Assembly (NCBI GenBank): GCA_963777735.1
Contig: CAVZRQ010000010.1
Coordinates: 77,227 to 141,226, forward strand
Reading direction: 5' to 3'
Origin: ZC4RG30 sp963777735
GTDB taxonomy: Bacteria; Pseudomonadota; Gammaproteobacteria; Steroidobacterales; Steroidobacteraceae
Length of the DNA stretch: 64,000 bases
A program made the translations under genes and the position numbers. Position 1 is the stretch's first letter. Every line of letters begins with the position of its first letter. The notes beneath the pieces were generated by a model. It saw only the letters and a program-made list of their open reading frames with translations, did not search any database and had not been told where the DNA came from. Below, in pieces: positions 62,732 to 64,000 of this stretch.

Positions 62732-64000
62732 CCTGGAGGCTGTCCGCGGCACCGGGGTTGCTGCCCCGCTTGTAGCCCGTGGAGACCAGCTTCACCCACA
62801 GCGCATCATCGGCTTTGAACCAGGAAGTCTTGCTGGCGTTTCGCAGCGCATCCAGGCTGTTCTCCACAGCACCTGCTTCAGCCTTCGCAAAACCAGGCAG
62901 TTTGAACATCACCCACGAGCCGGCTTCGAGCTGCCTCACCCTGATGTTCACCGAAGCACTTTCCGTCTTGACCGTGAAGTCGCTGCCTGCGCGAACGTTG
63001 GTTTCTCCGTTGGTGACGACCTCATTGCCATTGCGAGTGACAAGAATGGGCCCTGGTGCGGGCGGTGCGCTCCTGATGCGGCCACCACCCGGAGCAATCG
63101 CAGGGGCAGTGGCGTTGGCTTGCCGGCCACCACCCGTGCCTGTAATACCTCCACCACCAATCGTCATGCGACCAATATCACCCGTGCACACCGCAGCATT
63201 CCAGGTGGGCCTGACCTCGCAATTCTCGATGAGGTCGACTCCGGCGATGGTGTTGATGATGTAGGAATCAGGGACCCCGGTGATGGTGCCATCCTTGTCT
63301 CTGAACACGGCATTCTTGTAGGAAGCATTGCCGTAATCATCATTGCTCCACCGGTTGTTGCCTTCCATGGGCGGGTAGTACACGGGCTTCGCATTGATGA
63401 ACTTTGAACGCGCAACGGTGTTGTCGGTGCTCATCGCAAAGCTGCTGAACAGCAGCTGGGAAAGCGCCCCGGTCTTGCGGGTGGCGTTGTCTTCGTAGTT
63501 CACGAAGGTGTTGTTGTCCAGTTCATGATGGTAGTCGTAGAACTCGTAGGCACGGATCGGGAAATCCGGGATCTTGGGCTGCGGCAGGCTGCGGCCATAG
63601 GCGATTTCCGACGGCGCGCGGGGGTTGCCGATATTCCCGGATTCGCCCACAAACACCGAATCCACCACCCGTGATGTAAACGGATAGTAGGAACGATCGA
63701 AGTTGCCGCCGGCATGCGTGAAGCCGATGCCGTTGTCGGCGAACTTCAGGCCCTTGTAGACGTGCATTTCACCCCGCGCCCAGATGCCGCTGTTGCGGTT
63801 CTTGTAGGCGGTGAAGTCCTCGACGACGGACTCCACCGGATCGGTGCGTACGGCGGGATTGGCGAAGGCAATGAAACCCCAAGGGCGTGTACGACCATTT
63901 GGCAGGGGCGCGCGGTCCTGCATGAGACTGTCGAAGTTCGAATGGGAGACGTTGCCCCTGAACTCGCGGACTTTCGTTTGAGCCGGCCATGTGTTCTTGC
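62721..64000 (-). CDS. Secreted G8-family protein, copy 6, N-terminus beyond the window
   Basis: The last 426 codons of a further G8-family gene; the N-terminus lies beyond base 64000. It matches copies 1-5 from KNTWPAQTKVREFRGNVSHSNFD onwards, then YKNRNSGIWARGEMHVYKGLKFADNGIGFTHAGG, AYGRSLPQPKIPDFPIRAYEFYDY and the C-terminal domain (ending LQVSR). The hinge is Gly/Pro-rich (about 63020-63170). The frame is open through the visible part. Whether a G8 domain is present cannot be seen. The closest visible relative by hinge and RNG motif is copy 1. Confidence 0.87.
   Translation of the reverse strand, partial: KNTWPAQTKVREFRGNVSHSNFDSLMQDRAPLPNGRTRPWGFIAFANPAVRTDPVESVVEDFTAYKNRNSGIWARGEMHVYKGLKFADNGIGFTHAGGNFDRSYYPFTSRVVDSVFVGESGNIGNPRAPSEIAYGRSLPQPKIPDFPIRAYEFYDYHHELDNNTFVNYEDNATRKTGALSQLLFSSFAMSTDNTVARSKFINAKPVYYPPMEGNNRWSNDDYGNASYKNAVFRDKDGTITGVPDSYIINTIAGVDLIENCEVRPTWNAAVCTGDIGRMTIGGGGITGTGGGRQANATAPAIAPGGGRIRSAPPAPGPILVTRNGNEVVTNGETNVRAGSDFTVKTESASVNIRVRQLEAGSWVMFKLPGFAKAEAGAVENSLDALRNASKTSWFKADDALWVKLVSTGYKRGSNPGAADSLQVSR

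Overview
The window is a high-GC, densely coded chromosomal segment with no gene-free stretch longer than about 215 bases. Gene content and order suggest a gammaproteobacterium of the Nevskiales/Steroidobacter/Xanthomonadales type: glnK-amtB next to ubiK and comM, the block corA - dsbA - cytochrome c4 - engB - polA - lptM, and an exported DUF1592/DUF1552 operon. This placement is inferred from gene content only; there is no rRNA or other phylogenetic marker in the window.

Layout. 1-4.6 kb: nitrogen control (amtB and a P-II protein whose T-loop is missing, behind a sigma-54 promoter and paired NtrC-like sites), ubiK, comM and a c5-type cytochrome. 4.7-11.2 kb: a four-gene operon of exported proteins (DUF1592 c-type cytochrome-like protein, DUF1552, metallo-beta-lactamase fold, periplasmic ankyrin protein). 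11.2-14 kb: exported proteins of unknown role. 14-20.6 kb: tRNA-Arg(CCG), corA, dsbA-like lipoprotein, cytochrome c4, engB, polA, lptM. 20.6-30.6 kb: small accessory modules (DUF1428, DUF2200, a GntR/YtrA regulator with a membrane protein, phd-doc, an ArsR-SRPBCC pair, FKBP, an ECF sigma factor with a HEAT-repeat membrane partner). 30.7-32.4 kb: pgm bracketed by two copies of one palindrome.

32.4-49.5 kb plus the right edge is the most unusual part. It holds six paralogues of one secreted protein family: a G8 domain followed by a right-handed beta-helix, resembling the animal CEMIP/TMEM2 hyaluronan-degrading proteins, and a conserved C-terminal domain. Four copies form a head-to-tail array (38.3-49.5 kb), one lies at 32.4-35.0 kb on the minus strand, and one runs off the right edge. 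Around them sit regulators and small redox or cofactor proteins: ArsR-SRPBCC, LysR, an AhpD-like protein, a PNPOx-like protein and an exported ABM-domain protein. Further right are a ParDE-like pair, a membrane-bound winged-helix/TPR regulator divergent from a sterol-desaturase-like gene, beta-propeller lipoproteins, an SDR, and a large STAND ATPase with a C-terminal SARP-type domain.

Sequence quality matters for reading this window. Fifteen reading-frame breaks are visible in otherwise well-conserved genes (polA 2, pgm 2, sterol desaturase 1, G8 array 10). By frame arithmetic each is a +1 shift, most easily explained by one surplus base, often repeating its neighbour. This looks like a systematic base-calling or assembly artefact rather than true gene decay, so the broken genes are annotated here over their full span.
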